From NCBI GenBank assembly GCA_964621555.1, contig CAZUOO010000010.1, positions 1 through 26,711 on the forward strand: a stretch of 26,711 bases of DNA. The letters are read 5' to 3'. Positions within the stretch are counted from its first letter, which is position 1. The number at the start of each line of letters is the position of its first letter. The notes below the pieces were generated by a model, which worked only from the letters and a program-made list of their open reading frames with translations, was not told the origin of the DNA and ran no database searches. The stretch comes from UBA2022 sp964621555. GTDB taxonomy: Bacteria; Patescibacteriota; Dojkabacteria; SC72. Made by a program: the position numbers and the translations under genes. Shown here in pieces: positions 8,184-15,725 of this stretch.

Positions 8184-9596
8184 ATGCAAAAACTGTCCCA
8201 CACCAAAATAATCGCCACAATCGGCCCCTCAACTTGGGACGACAATGTACTATTAGAAATGATCGAAAATGGATTGCAGATGGCAAGAATTAACGCCTCC
8301 TTCGCAGATTTCAAAGAGTTAGAGCGGGTATCCGAGCAATTTAGGAGACTATCTCCAAAGGTGGCAATAATGCTAGATACGATGGGACATAAAATCAGAG
8401 TAACTGGTTTTGAGCAAGAGAGAACACTTCAGGAAGGGGATAAAGTAATACTAATACCTGAAACCAACGCACCCTCCCCAGATGGCACTATACAAATCAC
8501 ATACCCCAATCTACACAAGTTTGTATCACCAAACAATAAGATACTGTTTGACGATGGAAATATAGTACTCACGGTTGTAGGTATAAAAGCTATGGAAGTA
8601 CACTGCAAAGTAACCGTAGGTGGAATATTAAAAAAGCGAAAGACTGTAAATGTACCAAACGTACATCTAGACTTTCCACATCTTTCTGAGAAAGATATAC
8701 ATGACATACACTATGCAGTTGAGCACAACTTCGACTATATTTCAGCCTCATTCATTAGAAATAAAGAGGACGTGATGGCAGTAAGAAAAGAGATGGGAAT
8801 GACAGATACCAAACTAATAGCAAAAATTGAAGATACCGAGGGAGTAGAGAAGTTTGACGAGATTCTCCCATTGGTTGATGGAATTATGATTGCCAGAGGA
8901 GACATGGGAGTAGAACTTCCACTTGAAGTTGTACCAATTAAACAGAAACAATTCATACAGAAATGTAGAATGGCAGGCAAGCTAGTAATAGTTGCCACTC
9001 AAATGCTTGAAACAATGAAAGATAACCCTAGACCAACTCGTGCAGAGGTTAGTGACGTGGCTAACGCTGTAATGGATGGGACAGATGCTATGATGCTCTC
9101 CGCAGAAACCTCCACTGGTAAGTATCCAGTCGAAGCAGTCAAAGTCATGACAAAGGTCGCAAGAGAGTCAGAGAGAGTTTTGAAATCACAACCAGTATGG
9201 GGTAGAACAGATGCATCAGAGGAAACTGATGTGCTATGTAAAGCACTTGTAAACCTTGTTGATGAGCTAAACCTTAAAGGAGTAATCGTAATATCCCAAA
9301 CAGGAAAAACCGTTAGAAGCCTTGCTAGACATAGAATAAAAGTACCAATATGGAATATCAGCAATAATCCTAAGCTAATAAGACAAACAAATCTCTTTAG
9401 AGGAGTTGAAGGTATTTATATGAAACAGATGAATAGCGACAGAGATACGCTAGTATCTAAAGTAGCAGAAATTGTATATTCCCAAGGGTTATTGGATATT
9501 AAGGATAAAATCGCTATAATATCAGGCAGTTCTATAAAAAAGAAGAAACTGAACTCGATATTAGAGATATCTCAGGTAAAAGATCTCTTAGATTAA
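8184..9596 (+). CDS. pyk: Pyruvate kinase, divergent active site
   Basis: The enzyme would transfer phosphate from phosphoenolpyruvate to ADP in the last step of glycolysis. All three domains are present in 470 residues: barrel, inserted B domain (about 73-155, with DDGNIVLTV) and C-terminal domain. Conserved pieces include ATIGP (11-15), AKIEDTEGV (213-221, catalytic Lys214 and metal ligand Glu216), ARGDMGVE (237-244, Asp240), ATQMLETM (271-278) and PTRAEVSDVANAVMDGTDA (284-302). Two blocks differ from normal. The RLNFSHG loop is RINASFA (35-41), losing His, and DTKGPEIR is DTMGHKIR (65-72), losing Lys and Glu. The key Arg, Asn and Asp remain. It could still be active but with changed kinetics or nucleotide use. 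No ribosome binding site is present; it is divergent from the holin-like gene. Confidence 0.88.
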   Translation: MQKLSHTKIIATIGPSTWDDNVLLEMIENGLQMARINASFADFKELERVSEQFRRLSPKVAIMLDTMGHKIRVTGFEQERTLQEGDKVILIPETNAPSPDGTIQITYPNLHKFVSPNNKILFDDGNIVLTVVGIKAMEVHCKVTVGGILKKRKTVNVPNVHLDFPHLSEKDIHDIHYAVEHNFDYISASFIRNKEDVMAVRKEMGMTDTKLIAKIEDTEGVEKFDEILPLVDGIMIARGDMGVELPLEVVPIKQKQFIQKCRMAGKLVIVATQMLETMKDNPRPTRAEVSDVANAVMDGTDAMMLSAETSTGKYPVEAVKVMTKVARESERVLKSQPVWGRTDASEETDVLCKALVNLVDELNLKGVIVISQTGKTVRSLARHRIKVPIWNISNNPKLIRQTNLFRGVEGIYMKQMNSDRDTLVSKVAEIVYSQGLLDIKDKIAIISGSSIKKKKLNSILEISQVKDLLD

Positions 9597-9605
9597 TATA
9601 ACTAT

Positions 9606-9681
9606 GGTGACGTAGCCAAGCTGGTAAGGCAGAAGTCTGCAAAACTTCGATGCGCGGGTTCGAACCCCGCCGTCACCTCCA
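9606..9681 (+). tRNA. tRNA-Cys (GCA anticodon)
   Basis: GGTGACG (9606-9612) pairs with CGTCACC (9671-9677). The anticodon stem GAAGT/ACTTC encloses the loop CTGCAAA, giving GCA. Discriminator T is typical for cysteine and an encoded CCA follows at 9679-9681. The T arm (GCGGG TTCGAAC CCCGC) is perfect. Confidence 0.97.
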
Positions 9682-9701
9682 TTATATTATCCAACATTAC
9701 A

Positions 9702-10196
9702 ATGAGTGGAATCCCCCTACATAAAGTAGCAACTATTCGAGTAGGCGTAGAGGCAGTGATTACATACAACAACGAATACCTCTTTCAAAGACGAAGTCGT
9801 AATCTTGAATTTTTTCCTGAATACCTAAGTTTTCTGGGTGGACATATTGATCAAGGTGAATCAGCCATGGACGCACTAATTAAAGAAGTAAAAGAGGAAT
9901 CCGGAATAACTATTAACCCAAAAGATTGTAAATTTATATTCAACCGCATTGTACATAACCATGACTCAAATATAATATGGAGCATACAGGGCTTTATAGT
10001 AGAGCTACCAGAAAAGATTATTCCACAATCCTCAATAGAAGGTGAGTGTATATGGTTGGGATATGAAGACGTACTAAAAGAAGAGAAAGTGGTTCCATCA
10101 AACCTCTACGACCTAAAGAAAGTATATGCAAATCCCAATTTAGTCACATACGAGTACGGTGAGATAATAAATAACACATATATTGTTAAAACTTAA
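9702..10196 (+). CDS. Nudix hydrolase
   Basis: Nudix enzymes hydrolyse a nucleoside diphosphate linked to another group, for example damaged nucleotides or sugar nucleotides. The Nudix box runs at 46-69 (GGHIDQGESA then MDALIKEVKEESGI). It fits the G-x5-E-x7-REUxEExGU pattern except that the usual Arg is Lys61. The catalytic glutamates Glu62, Glu65 and Glu66 are intact. The 164-residue length is one domain with no extra targeting or anchor. It follows tRNA-Cys by 20 bases and precedes tRNA-Leu, so it may be carried on a tRNA transcript. The substrate cannot be inferred. Confidence 0.88.
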   Translation: MSGIPLHKVATIRVGVEAVITYNNEYLFQRRSRNLEFFPEYLSFLGGHIDQGESAMDALIKEVKEESGITINPKDCKFIFNRIVHNHDSNIIWSIQGFIVELPEKIIPQSSIEGECIWLGYEDVLKEEKVVPSNLYDLKKVYANPNLVTYEYGEIINNTYIVKT

Positions 10197-10241
10197 CCCT
10201 ATTATCACAAAGCCAAAAATGTAGTAGAATTGCCTACATAT

Positions 10242-10325
10242 GCCGAGGTGGCGGAACAGGCAGACGCGACGGACTTAAAATCCGTTTCCCGCAAGGGAGT
10301 GGGGGTTCGATTCCCCCCCCCGGCA
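10242..10325 (+). tRNA. tRNA-Leu (TAA anticodon), acceptor mismatch
   Basis: The anticodon stem ACGGA/TCCGT encloses CTTAAAA, giving TAA. A long variable arm (TCCC GCAA GGGA) fits class II leucine tRNA. The acceptor GCCGAGG pairs with CCCCGGC except for an A-C mismatch at the fifth pair, next to a run of nine C (10313-10321). Discriminator A is at 10325; CCA is not encoded. Confidence 0.93.
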
Positions 10326-10432
10326 TTTCCCAATATCCCCCTTATATCAATTTCAATTAGTTTTAATCTTCTAATGGTGAAATATATGTTGTAATATATT
10401 GGCACCTATTTACATACGTGAAATAACCCATT

Positions 10433-10555
10433 ATGAAAAATAATTCATTCATAAACTATGAAGATATTAGAAAGGATATATTCACCAAGAAGCAATTAGT
10501 ACAGTTGGATAAAAAGCTTAAGGCCAAAATTGCGTTTATAAAACGATCACATTAA
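10433..10555 (+). CDS. Very small ORF, possible antitoxin N-terminal remnant
   Basis: ATG to TAA encodes 40 basic residues. Residues 17-37 (FTKKQLVQLDKKLKAKIAFIK) recall the helix that precedes the HTH in HigA-type XRE antitoxins, but the protein stops before any HTH. Its TAA shares the TTAA at 10552-10555 with the stop of the convergent XRE-HAD gene, which is the tight fit expected of a real gene in this genome. No promoter or ribosome binding site is clear. It may be a tiny gene, a remnant of an antitoxin, or chance. I do not recognise it with confidence. Confidence 0.35.
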   Translation: MKNNSFINYEDIRKDIFTKKQLVQLDKKLKAKIAFIKRSH

Positions 10556-11427
10556 CTACCGTTTAACTGCTTCTCTAAAAACATATTTACCAACTTCTTA
10601 AACACCGTTTTATCATTCAAGTACTGATCAAAAATAATGTGATCAATATTTGCATTCTTAGCAAACTGAGAATCGATCTCAGAATCACCGAAATACATTA
10701 AATGCTTTGGATTAATCTTTGAACGATTAATAAGGTCAATTAGACAGTATGGATTGGGCTTTTTATAACCTGCATCAACACACGATATAACCTCTTCAAA
10801 ATACTTATCTATGTGATTTGCCTTAAGAATACTTTTCATAAGAGGTTTGCTCCTATTAGTACAAATAAATAGCCTCTTATTACTATTTTTCAAAAACTCT
10901 AAAATCTCTACCACACCATCAAATATCTTCATCTTATCAATGTTATCTTCTTGAATCTTCCTATCCTTCAAGAGAAGCTCAGAGATATCAGCCTTTAAAT
11001 TAAGCTTATCTAAAATGTACACATACAAATCTTCAATAGTCATACCACGAATAGATTCATGCATCTTAACAACCAAATCAAAACTAACTGACTCATCAAT
11101 ACTAGTAATCACACGTGCAATGGTTTCTCCACAAAACTGCCTACCATCAATTAATGTATCATCCAAATCAAAAACAAATGCTGTTTTAAAAACACGAGGG
11201 TCGCCGATAGCATTCGCAATACTAGGACTATCATCGAAAAAATGTGAAATAGTTACGCCCAAAGCCCCAGATAATTTCTCCAGCTGACCAATCGAGACAT
11301 TGGAAACACCAAGTTCATAGCGACTTATCATCACCTCAGTACAACCGATCATCTGAGAAAGCTGCTTCTGAGTAAGATGCTGTTTTTCCCTTAATTCTTT
11401 AATTTTACTACCTATTTTCTTATCCAC
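10552..11427 (-). CDS. XRE-family HTH / HAD phosphatase fusion protein
   Basis: Residues 5-60 are an XRE helix-turn-helix (LTQKQLSQMIGCTEVMISRYE), which binds DNA. Residues 83-285 are a haloacid-dehalogenase hydrolase with all four motifs: DLDDT (87-91, nucleophile Asp87), CTNR (189-192), KKP (222-224) and GDSEID (247-252). HAD enzymes of this kind remove phosphate from small molecules. A regulator that carries its own phosphatase suggests a small phosphorylated ligand sensed and turned over by the same protein. I choose the GTG at 11427 (291 residues). An upstream TTG at 11463 falls inside the -35 box of a strong promoter, so it cannot be the start of a message from that promoter. The message from this promoter would start at the GTG. 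Confidence 0.88.
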   Translation of the reverse strand: MDKKIGSKIKELREKQHLTQKQLSQMIGCTEVMISRYELGVSNVSIGQLEKLSGALGVTISHFFDDSPSIANAIGDPRVFKTAFVFDLDDTLIDGRQFCGETIARVITSIDESVSFDLVVKMHESIRGMTIEDLYVYILDKLNLKADISELLLKDRKIQEDNIDKMKIFDGVVEILEFLKNSNKRLFICTNRSKPLMKSILKANHIDKYFEEVISCVDAGYKKPNPYCLIDLINRSKINPKHLMYFGDSEIDSQFAKNANIDHIIFDQYLNDKTVFKKLVNMFLEKQLNGS

Positions 11428-11434
11428 GAGCTGG

Positions 11435-11463
11435 AGTATACACCTGAGTACTAGTCGAGTCAA
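11435..11463 (-). promoter_or_regulatory. Strong sigma70-type promoter of the XRE-HAD gene
   Basis: On the minus strand TTGACT (11463-11458), a 17-base spacer and TATACT (11440-11435) form a near-consensus promoter. The -10 box ends seven bases before the GTG at 11427, which predicts a leaderless message. The same DNA is the best place for autoregulation by the XRE domain. Confidence 0.8.
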
Positions 11464-11496
11464 TAGATATAATTAAAGTACTAGAGAGGTGGCAAA

Positions 11497-11751
11497 CTAA
11501 TCTGCATCCCCAAACTTATCTGGGTCCTCATTACCACACCTAGGACACTTCTTAATAGGCTTAACACCCTCATATGTATAATTACATACTAAACACTTCC
11601 ACCTCGCCCACATAACATCCAGGTCCTCTGGTTGTAGTGAATTAACCTCATACTGCGAGCCTGTATTAACAACTCCATTATTATCAATATCGTTTGGAAG
11701 TGAGGTAGGGGGAGATGGGGTAGTATTAATTGGATTTGATATATCCGCCAT
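11497..11751 (-). CDS. Rubredoxin-like metal-binding protein
   Basis: The first 48 residues are low complexity, Pro/Asn/Ser rich and probably disordered. Residues 50-84 form a rubredoxin-like knuckle pair: WKCLVCNYTYEG then KKCPRCGN, with Cys53, Cys56, Cys69 and Cys72 (C-x2-C-x12-C-x2-C). This spacing and sequence are closest to the C-terminal domain of rubrerythrins, which binds iron for electron transfer; zinc is also possible. No rubrerythrin ferritin-like domain is present here. The start lies inside the end of the CMP-kinase-like gene (26-base overlap), so the two are co-translated, though a shared function is not obvious. Confidence 0.75.
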   Translation of the reverse strand: MADISNPINTTPSPPTSLPNDIDNNGVVNTGSQYEVNSLQPEDLDVMWARWKCLVCNYTYEGVKPIKKCPRCGNEDPDKFGDAD

Positions 11752-12364
11752 CTTTAAGCATATTAAGAATTAAGTTAAAAGTTTCCTCTTCATTTAACCT
11801 TGAACTATCTATTACAATATCATTGTACAACTTTGGATTAGAGTAATCCATATCATAGGAATTCAAAAATCTTCGGCCATCAATTTCATACCTCTCTGTT
11901 AACCTATTAACCTCCGCTTTAAACTTTTCAGAACTCTCGGAAACAACCTCACCATTTCGAAGAAAGGTACGCATAGCACGAGTATTAATATCACTATACA
12001 ACCAAATACTAACCGTTCTGGGAATATTGTGAAGCTTGGTAAGTGCTGCAAACGTCTTACTCTCAATTAACACATCTTTTTTCTTTGCAAACTCAATCAA
12101 CTGCGCATCAACCTTCTCATCATAATACTTCCCTAGATCATTTGATTCGATATATTTAAAAAACTCTATTAGATCCATACCCATATCTTTTGCATAACCT
12201 CTCATAATTTCACCTCCGTAAATACGCTCAAGATTAAAATGCTTTGCCAATAGCTTAGAGATTGTAGAGCAACCAGACCTACCCGGACCACCCACCACAA
12301 TTAATAAGCCTAAATCTTCCTCTCTTCCAAATTGATTAGTACCTTTAACATTCATAGCAAACAT
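11726..12364 (-). CDS. Cytidylate kinase-like protein, archaeal type
   Basis: The protein resembles archaeal CMP kinases, which phosphorylate CMP or dCMP with ATP. The P-loop GGPGRSGCST (25-34) has Cys where Walker A normally has Lys; archaeal CMP kinases have Thr in the same place (GPPGSGTTT), which supports this assignment. Further matches are GGEIMRGYAKDMGMDL (47-62 region), a YYDEKVDAQLIEFAK helix, VLIESK, and the C-terminal NDIVIDSSRLNEE block. The 212-residue length fits. The ORF opens at 12364, but a second ATG at 12355 lies nine bases after a TATACT box and may be the true start (209 residues). It is divergent from ftsW and overlaps the rubredoxin-like gene by 26 bases. Activity without the Lys or Thr is not certain. 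Confidence 0.72.
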   Translation of the reverse strand: MFAMNVKGTNQFGREEDLGLLIVVGGPGRSGCSTISKLLAKHFNLERIYGGEIMRGYAKDMGMDLIEFFKYIESNDLGKYYDEKVDAQLIEFAKKKDVLIESKTFAALTKLHNIPRTVSIWLYSDINTRAMRTFLRNGEVVSESSEKFKAEVNRLTERYEIDGRRFLNSYDMDYSNPKLYNDIVIDSSRLNEEETFNLILNMLKDGGYIKSN

Positions 12365-12372
12365 AGTATATT
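12365..12372. promoter_or_regulatory. Overlapping divergent -10 boxes for cmk-like gene and ftsW
   Basis: TATACT on the minus strand (12370-12365) and TATATT on the plus strand (12367-12372) share four bases. The first lies nine bases before the second ATG of the CMP-kinase-like gene, the second nine bases before the ftsW ATG. RNA polymerase could serve only one direction at a time. Confidence 0.4.
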
Positions 12373-12381
12373 AAAATCAGT

Positions 12382-13578
12382 ATGGTGACAAGAAAAAGTA
12401 TAAACAAAAGGGGAAAAACAGAAGGGAAAGTGGGAAAAGTTGACCCATTCCTACTAACCTTCGCAGCTATCATGATAGCATTTGGTGCCGTAATGATTTT
12501 TGACGCCAGCGTGTATCAAGCCGACAGATACTTTGGCGACCAATTCTACTTTCTTAGACAGCATATCCTCTGGCTATTTGTGGGTGGCATACTAGGTACA
12601 ATTGCATACCTAGTTCCATACAAAGTAATTCTAAAACTCTCTCCACTCCTATTCATGATTACGATGGGACTTCTTGTAGCAGTACTAATATTTGGAGACT
12701 ACGTTAATGGATCTAAAAGATGGTTCTCCATTGGTGCACTACCGATACAGCCAGCTGAGTTCATGAAACCAATCCTAATCCTATTCCTCGCGGGGATACT
12801 TTCTAAACCCGATGAAGAAGGAAAAAAGAAACGGCTAAACGAGGTGGAGATGTTTAAACGTAAATTAATTAGATTTGCACTTCCAGTTGGCCTCGCACTA
12901 TTATTAATTGTACTTGAACCAGACCTTGGTACCACACTATTAATTGGCGCCACAGCTATCCTCATGTTCTTTATATCAGACAACTCATCTGTGCATTACA
13001 AAGGCACGCTCACAATTGCAGGGATCTTTGGGGGACTAGCCGCACTAGCAGGAGTCTTTGCCAGCTACAGAATGGCAAGAGTTAAAACATTCCTTTCACT
13101 GCTTTTCAAAGGAGTTGTAGAAGACCCCAATGGAACGGGATATCAAATACAACAAATACTAATTGGAATAGGGTCGGGGGGACTGCTGGGGAAAGGTTTC
13201 GGACAGTCCAGGCAAAGATTCGGATACCTAGTTGAGAACACTGCTTTCACAGACTCAATATTTGCAGTAATACTGGAAGAGCTTGGATACCTAGGTGGAG
13301 TAGTATTTGTATCCCTCTGGGGACTATTTCTCTGGAGAATACTTAAGCTCTCGCAGATGATAGCCGACAAGGCAGGTGGACTTATAATCGCAGGAATCGG
13401 TATATGGTTCACTCTACAAAGCTTCTTAAATATGGCCGCAAACGTTGGTTTAATACCGCTAACAGGAATCCCGCTACCTTTTTTTACCTACGGAGGATCT
13501 AATACCATTGTAACTATGATAGGTTTAGGGCTATTATTGAACGTATCCAGACATGCAACAAATGAAAACAGTAAATAA
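12382..13578 (+). CDS. ftsW: SEDS peptidoglycan polymerase FtsW
   Basis: FtsW polymerises lipid II into glycan strands at the division site with FtsI. The 398-residue protein has about ten membrane helices. SEDS landmarks are present: QPAEFMKP (about 125-132), LEPDLGTTLL (about 177-186), GTGYQIQQILIGIGSGG (252-268), GKGFGQSRQRFGYL, ENTAFTDSIFAVILEELG (usual form has DFIFAVxxEELG) and PLTGIPLPFFTYGGSN near the end. RodA is the alternative, but the next gene is murG, as in division clusters, so FtsW is favoured. No ribosome binding site is visible; TATATT nine bases upstream suggests a near-leaderless message. The end overlaps murG by 26 bases. Confidence 0.93.
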   Translation: MVTRKSINKRGKTEGKVGKVDPFLLTFAAIMIAFGAVMIFDASVYQADRYFGDQFYFLRQHILWLFVGGILGTIAYLVPYKVILKLSPLLFMITMGLLVAVLIFGDYVNGSKRWFSIGALPIQPAEFMKPILILFLAGILSKPDEEGKKKRLNEVEMFKRKLIRFALPVGLALLLIVLEPDLGTTLLIGATAILMFFISDNSSVHYKGTLTIAGIFGGLAALAGVFASYRMARVKTFLSLLFKGVVEDPNGTGYQIQQILIGIGSGGLLGKGFGQSRQRFGYLVENTAFTDSIFAVILEELGYLGGVVFVSLWGLFLWRILKLSQMIADKAGGLIIAGIGIWFTLQSFLNMAANVGLIPLTGIPLPFFTYGGSNTIVTMIGLGLLLNVSRHATNENSK

Positions 13579-14722
13579 AAAGATTGTAATAACAGGAGGT
13601 GGCTCAGGCGGACATATATCTGTCGCCACAGCATTCCTTGACGCTCTAGAAAGCAACGTGCAAATACCAAAAGAGAATATCCTCTATATCGGTACTGATT
13701 TAGGAATGGTGGGGGAGAAAGTTGGAACAAGTCTTGAACAAAAGATTATGCAGGATCGTGAAGTGAATTTCACAACTATACGCGCAGGTAAACTACAACG
13801 ACGCTTTGAATTCGCCACCATCAAACTTCTCTTCAGAGCTATACTTGGTGTAATAGACTCATATAGAATAATTAAGAGCTTCAAACCTGACATAATATTC
13901 TGTACAGGAGGATACCTCGCAGTACCTGTAGCAATTGCAGGTTGGGCAAATAAAATACCAATATACCTACACGAGCAAACTGCCGCTGTTGGGCTCGCAA
14001 ATGGGTTTGTGGCTAAAGTGGCAAAGAGAGTATATATCTCTTTCAAATCTTCACAGAAATATTTCCCTAAAGACAAGACCCTCCTCACAGGGAATATTGT
14101 AAGAAAGGATATTTTTAAGACTGATGGAAAAACAGAGCTATGTAAACAGATTAAAGTAATGAAGCAGATCAATTCCCCAATTATATACATTTCAGGAGGA
14201 GGGCAGGGATCTCACATTTTAAACCTATTGGTTAGAGATATGATGAAATATGCTCTACTAGACTACCAAATAATATTACAAACAGGTGACAACAAGGTAC
14301 TTAGAGACTACGACGTAATTAAAAATGACTGGAATAAACTCCCTGAGAGGTTAAAACAGAGGATATATATTACCAAGTTTGTAAACAACGACGAGATAGG
14401 GTGCGTACTGAATAACGTAGATCTATACGTGGGTAGGGCAGGGGCAAATATCGTATATGAGGTTGGAGTATTACGAATTCCATCAATCTTCATACCAATA
14501 CCCTGGGTTACTCATAACGAGCAGGAGTTAAATGCCAGAATCCTAGAATCATACGGTTTGGCAAAAATAATTCTTGAGGGGGAAGTGACAAGCGGTAAAC
14601 TACATAGCGAGATTAAGAAATCGCTAGCATCTATATCTAACATGCAAATAGATAATGAAGGCCTCAAAAACCAATTTCCTTTGAATGCTCAGGAAGTGAT
14701 AATTAAAGATATGTTTAATTAG
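13553..14722 (+). CDS. murG: UDP-GlcNAc:lipid I transferase MurG
   Basis: MurG adds GlcNAc to lipid I on the inner membrane face to make lipid II. Two Rossmann domains are recognisable in 389 residues. The N-terminal GGGSGGH loop (15-21) and the C-terminal GGGQGSH loop are MurG type, followed by VGRAGANIVYE (the donor-binding R-A-G-A motif) and a THNEQELNA block equivalent to HQ-x2-NA. FCTGGYLAVP matches the GGY-x3-P segment. The start chosen at 13553 lies inside ftsW; Met4 at 13562 is an equally good start. Overlap with ftsW implies co-translation, and mraY follows after 43 bases. Confidence 0.94.
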   Translation: MQQMKTVNKKIVITGGGSGGHISVATAFLDALESNVQIPKENILYIGTDLGMVGEKVGTSLEQKIMQDREVNFTTIRAGKLQRRFEFATIKLLFRAILGVIDSYRIIKSFKPDIIFCTGGYLAVPVAIAGWANKIPIYLHEQTAAVGLANGFVAKVAKRVYISFKSSQKYFPKDKTLLTGNIVRKDIFKTDGKTELCKQIKVMKQINSPIIYISGGGQGSHILNLLVRDMMKYALLDYQIILQTGDNKVLRDYDVIKNDWNKLPERLKQRIYITKFVNNDEIGCVLNNVDLYVGRAGANIVYEVGVLRIPSIFIPIPWVTHNEQELNARILESYGLAKIILEGEVTSGKLHSEIKKSLASISNMQIDNEGLKNQFPLNAQEVIIKDMFN

Positions 14723-14765
14723 TGATATACTAACGAAATAGAATTAATTTATTGATAGACTTAAC

Positions 14766-15725
14766 GTGAAAGAAACATTCTTACTATTAATAGGTTCCAC
14801 AGTAATATCTGCAATTATACTTCCGCTCATCATTAACTTCCTATATAGAATGAATATAAGAGATGTTAGCAATATCAAGAGTAAGGATGGAATACTAGAC
14901 AATAAAGTCTATGTTCAACTACAGGGTGGTAAAACCGGTACGCCAAAGGGAGGTGGAATACTCTGGGTAATTCTTTTCCCTATAATTTCAATATTCGCAT
15001 TAGGTCTCACCCCACTCAACCTCTTAATAGTATCCATAGCAATTGTATACGGGATAATTGGTATGCTAGATGACTCAAAAAAAGTGAGCAAAAGCAATGA
15101 CCACTTCAAAAGAGACCACATGTTAAGAAGAGTTAAGTTTATAACCGAGGTGCTCATTGGACTACTATTCAGCCACCTATTAATCACTACCCTTGACCTC
15201 ACAAACTCTCTAATTAACTATGCATTCCTTGCATTCCTTTTCACAAGCTACACCAACGCATTCAACATCAACGATGGACTCGACGGACTACTCACAGGAC
15301 AGACAATCTGGATATTCACAGGGATGTTAATACTCGCAATAATGCAAAACCAAACCAACCTCTCTATGTATTTTGCAATAATGATAGGAATACTCATTGT
15401 CTTCCTATACTTCAACATTAACCCTGCCAGAGTATTTATGGGGGACGTAGGATCAATGAGTTTAGGTGTAATATCACTCACTCTAGCAATTGTAACCAAC
15501 AACATCCTCCCATTTATTATCATGACAATACCTTCAATTATCACAATCGCAAGCTCACTAATCCAGATGCTATCAATCAAATACCTGCAAAAGAAGATCT
15601 TCAAAATTGCACCACTTCACCATCACTTCCAAGCAATGGGTTGGTCTGAAACAAAGGTTACAGAAAGATATTGGTTAGCGCAGATATTCTTTGTATTTCT
15701 AGCAATAGCGGTTAGTACACTTTAG
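14766..15725 (+). CDS. mraY: Phospho-MurNAc-pentapeptide transferase MraY
   Basis: MraY joins the soluble MurNAc-pentapeptide to the lipid carrier to give lipid I, the substrate of MurG encoded just upstream. The 319-residue protein has nine or ten membrane helices. Diagnostic blocks are TPKGGGI (usual TPTMGG), GMLDDSKK (aspartate pair), NAFNINDGLDGL, FMGDVGS and the MraY-specific PLHHHFQAMGW with ERYW. The HHH motif separates it from WecA-type enzymes. The start is a GTG; no ribosome binding site is visible. The end overlaps the convergent murF end by 14 bases. Confidence 0.95.
   Translation: MKETFLLLIGSTVISAIILPLIINFLYRMNIRDVSNIKSKDGILDNKVYVQLQGGKTGTPKGGGILWVILFPIISIFALGLTPLNLLIVSIAIVYGIIGMLDDSKKVSKSNDHFKRDHMLRRVKFITEVLIGLLFSHLLITTLDLTNSLINYAFLAFLFTSYTNAFNINDGLDGLLTGQTIWIFTGMLILAIMQNQTNLSMYFAIMIGILIVFLYFNINPARVFMGDVGSMSLGVISLTLAIVTNNILPFIIMTIPSIITIASSLIQMLSIKYLQKKIFKIAPLHHHFQAMGWSETKVTERYWLAQIFFVFLAIAVSTL

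Noticed and set aside
10205..10405. Minus-strand ORF of 66 codons
   Set aside because: It runs through tRNA-Leu(UAA) and is only the reverse reading of that tRNA and its flanks.
11428..11463. Extra 12 codons from a TTG start for the XRE-HAD protein
   Set aside because: The TTG is part of the -35 hexamer TTGACT and the following bases hold the -10 box, so these codons lie upstream of the predicted transcript.
14722..14766. Separate promoter for mraY (TATACT at 14726, TAGACT at 14756)
   Set aside because: Spacing to the GTG is 34 and 4 bases, neither fits the 6-7 base pattern, and no -35 partner is seen; co-transcription with murG is simpler.
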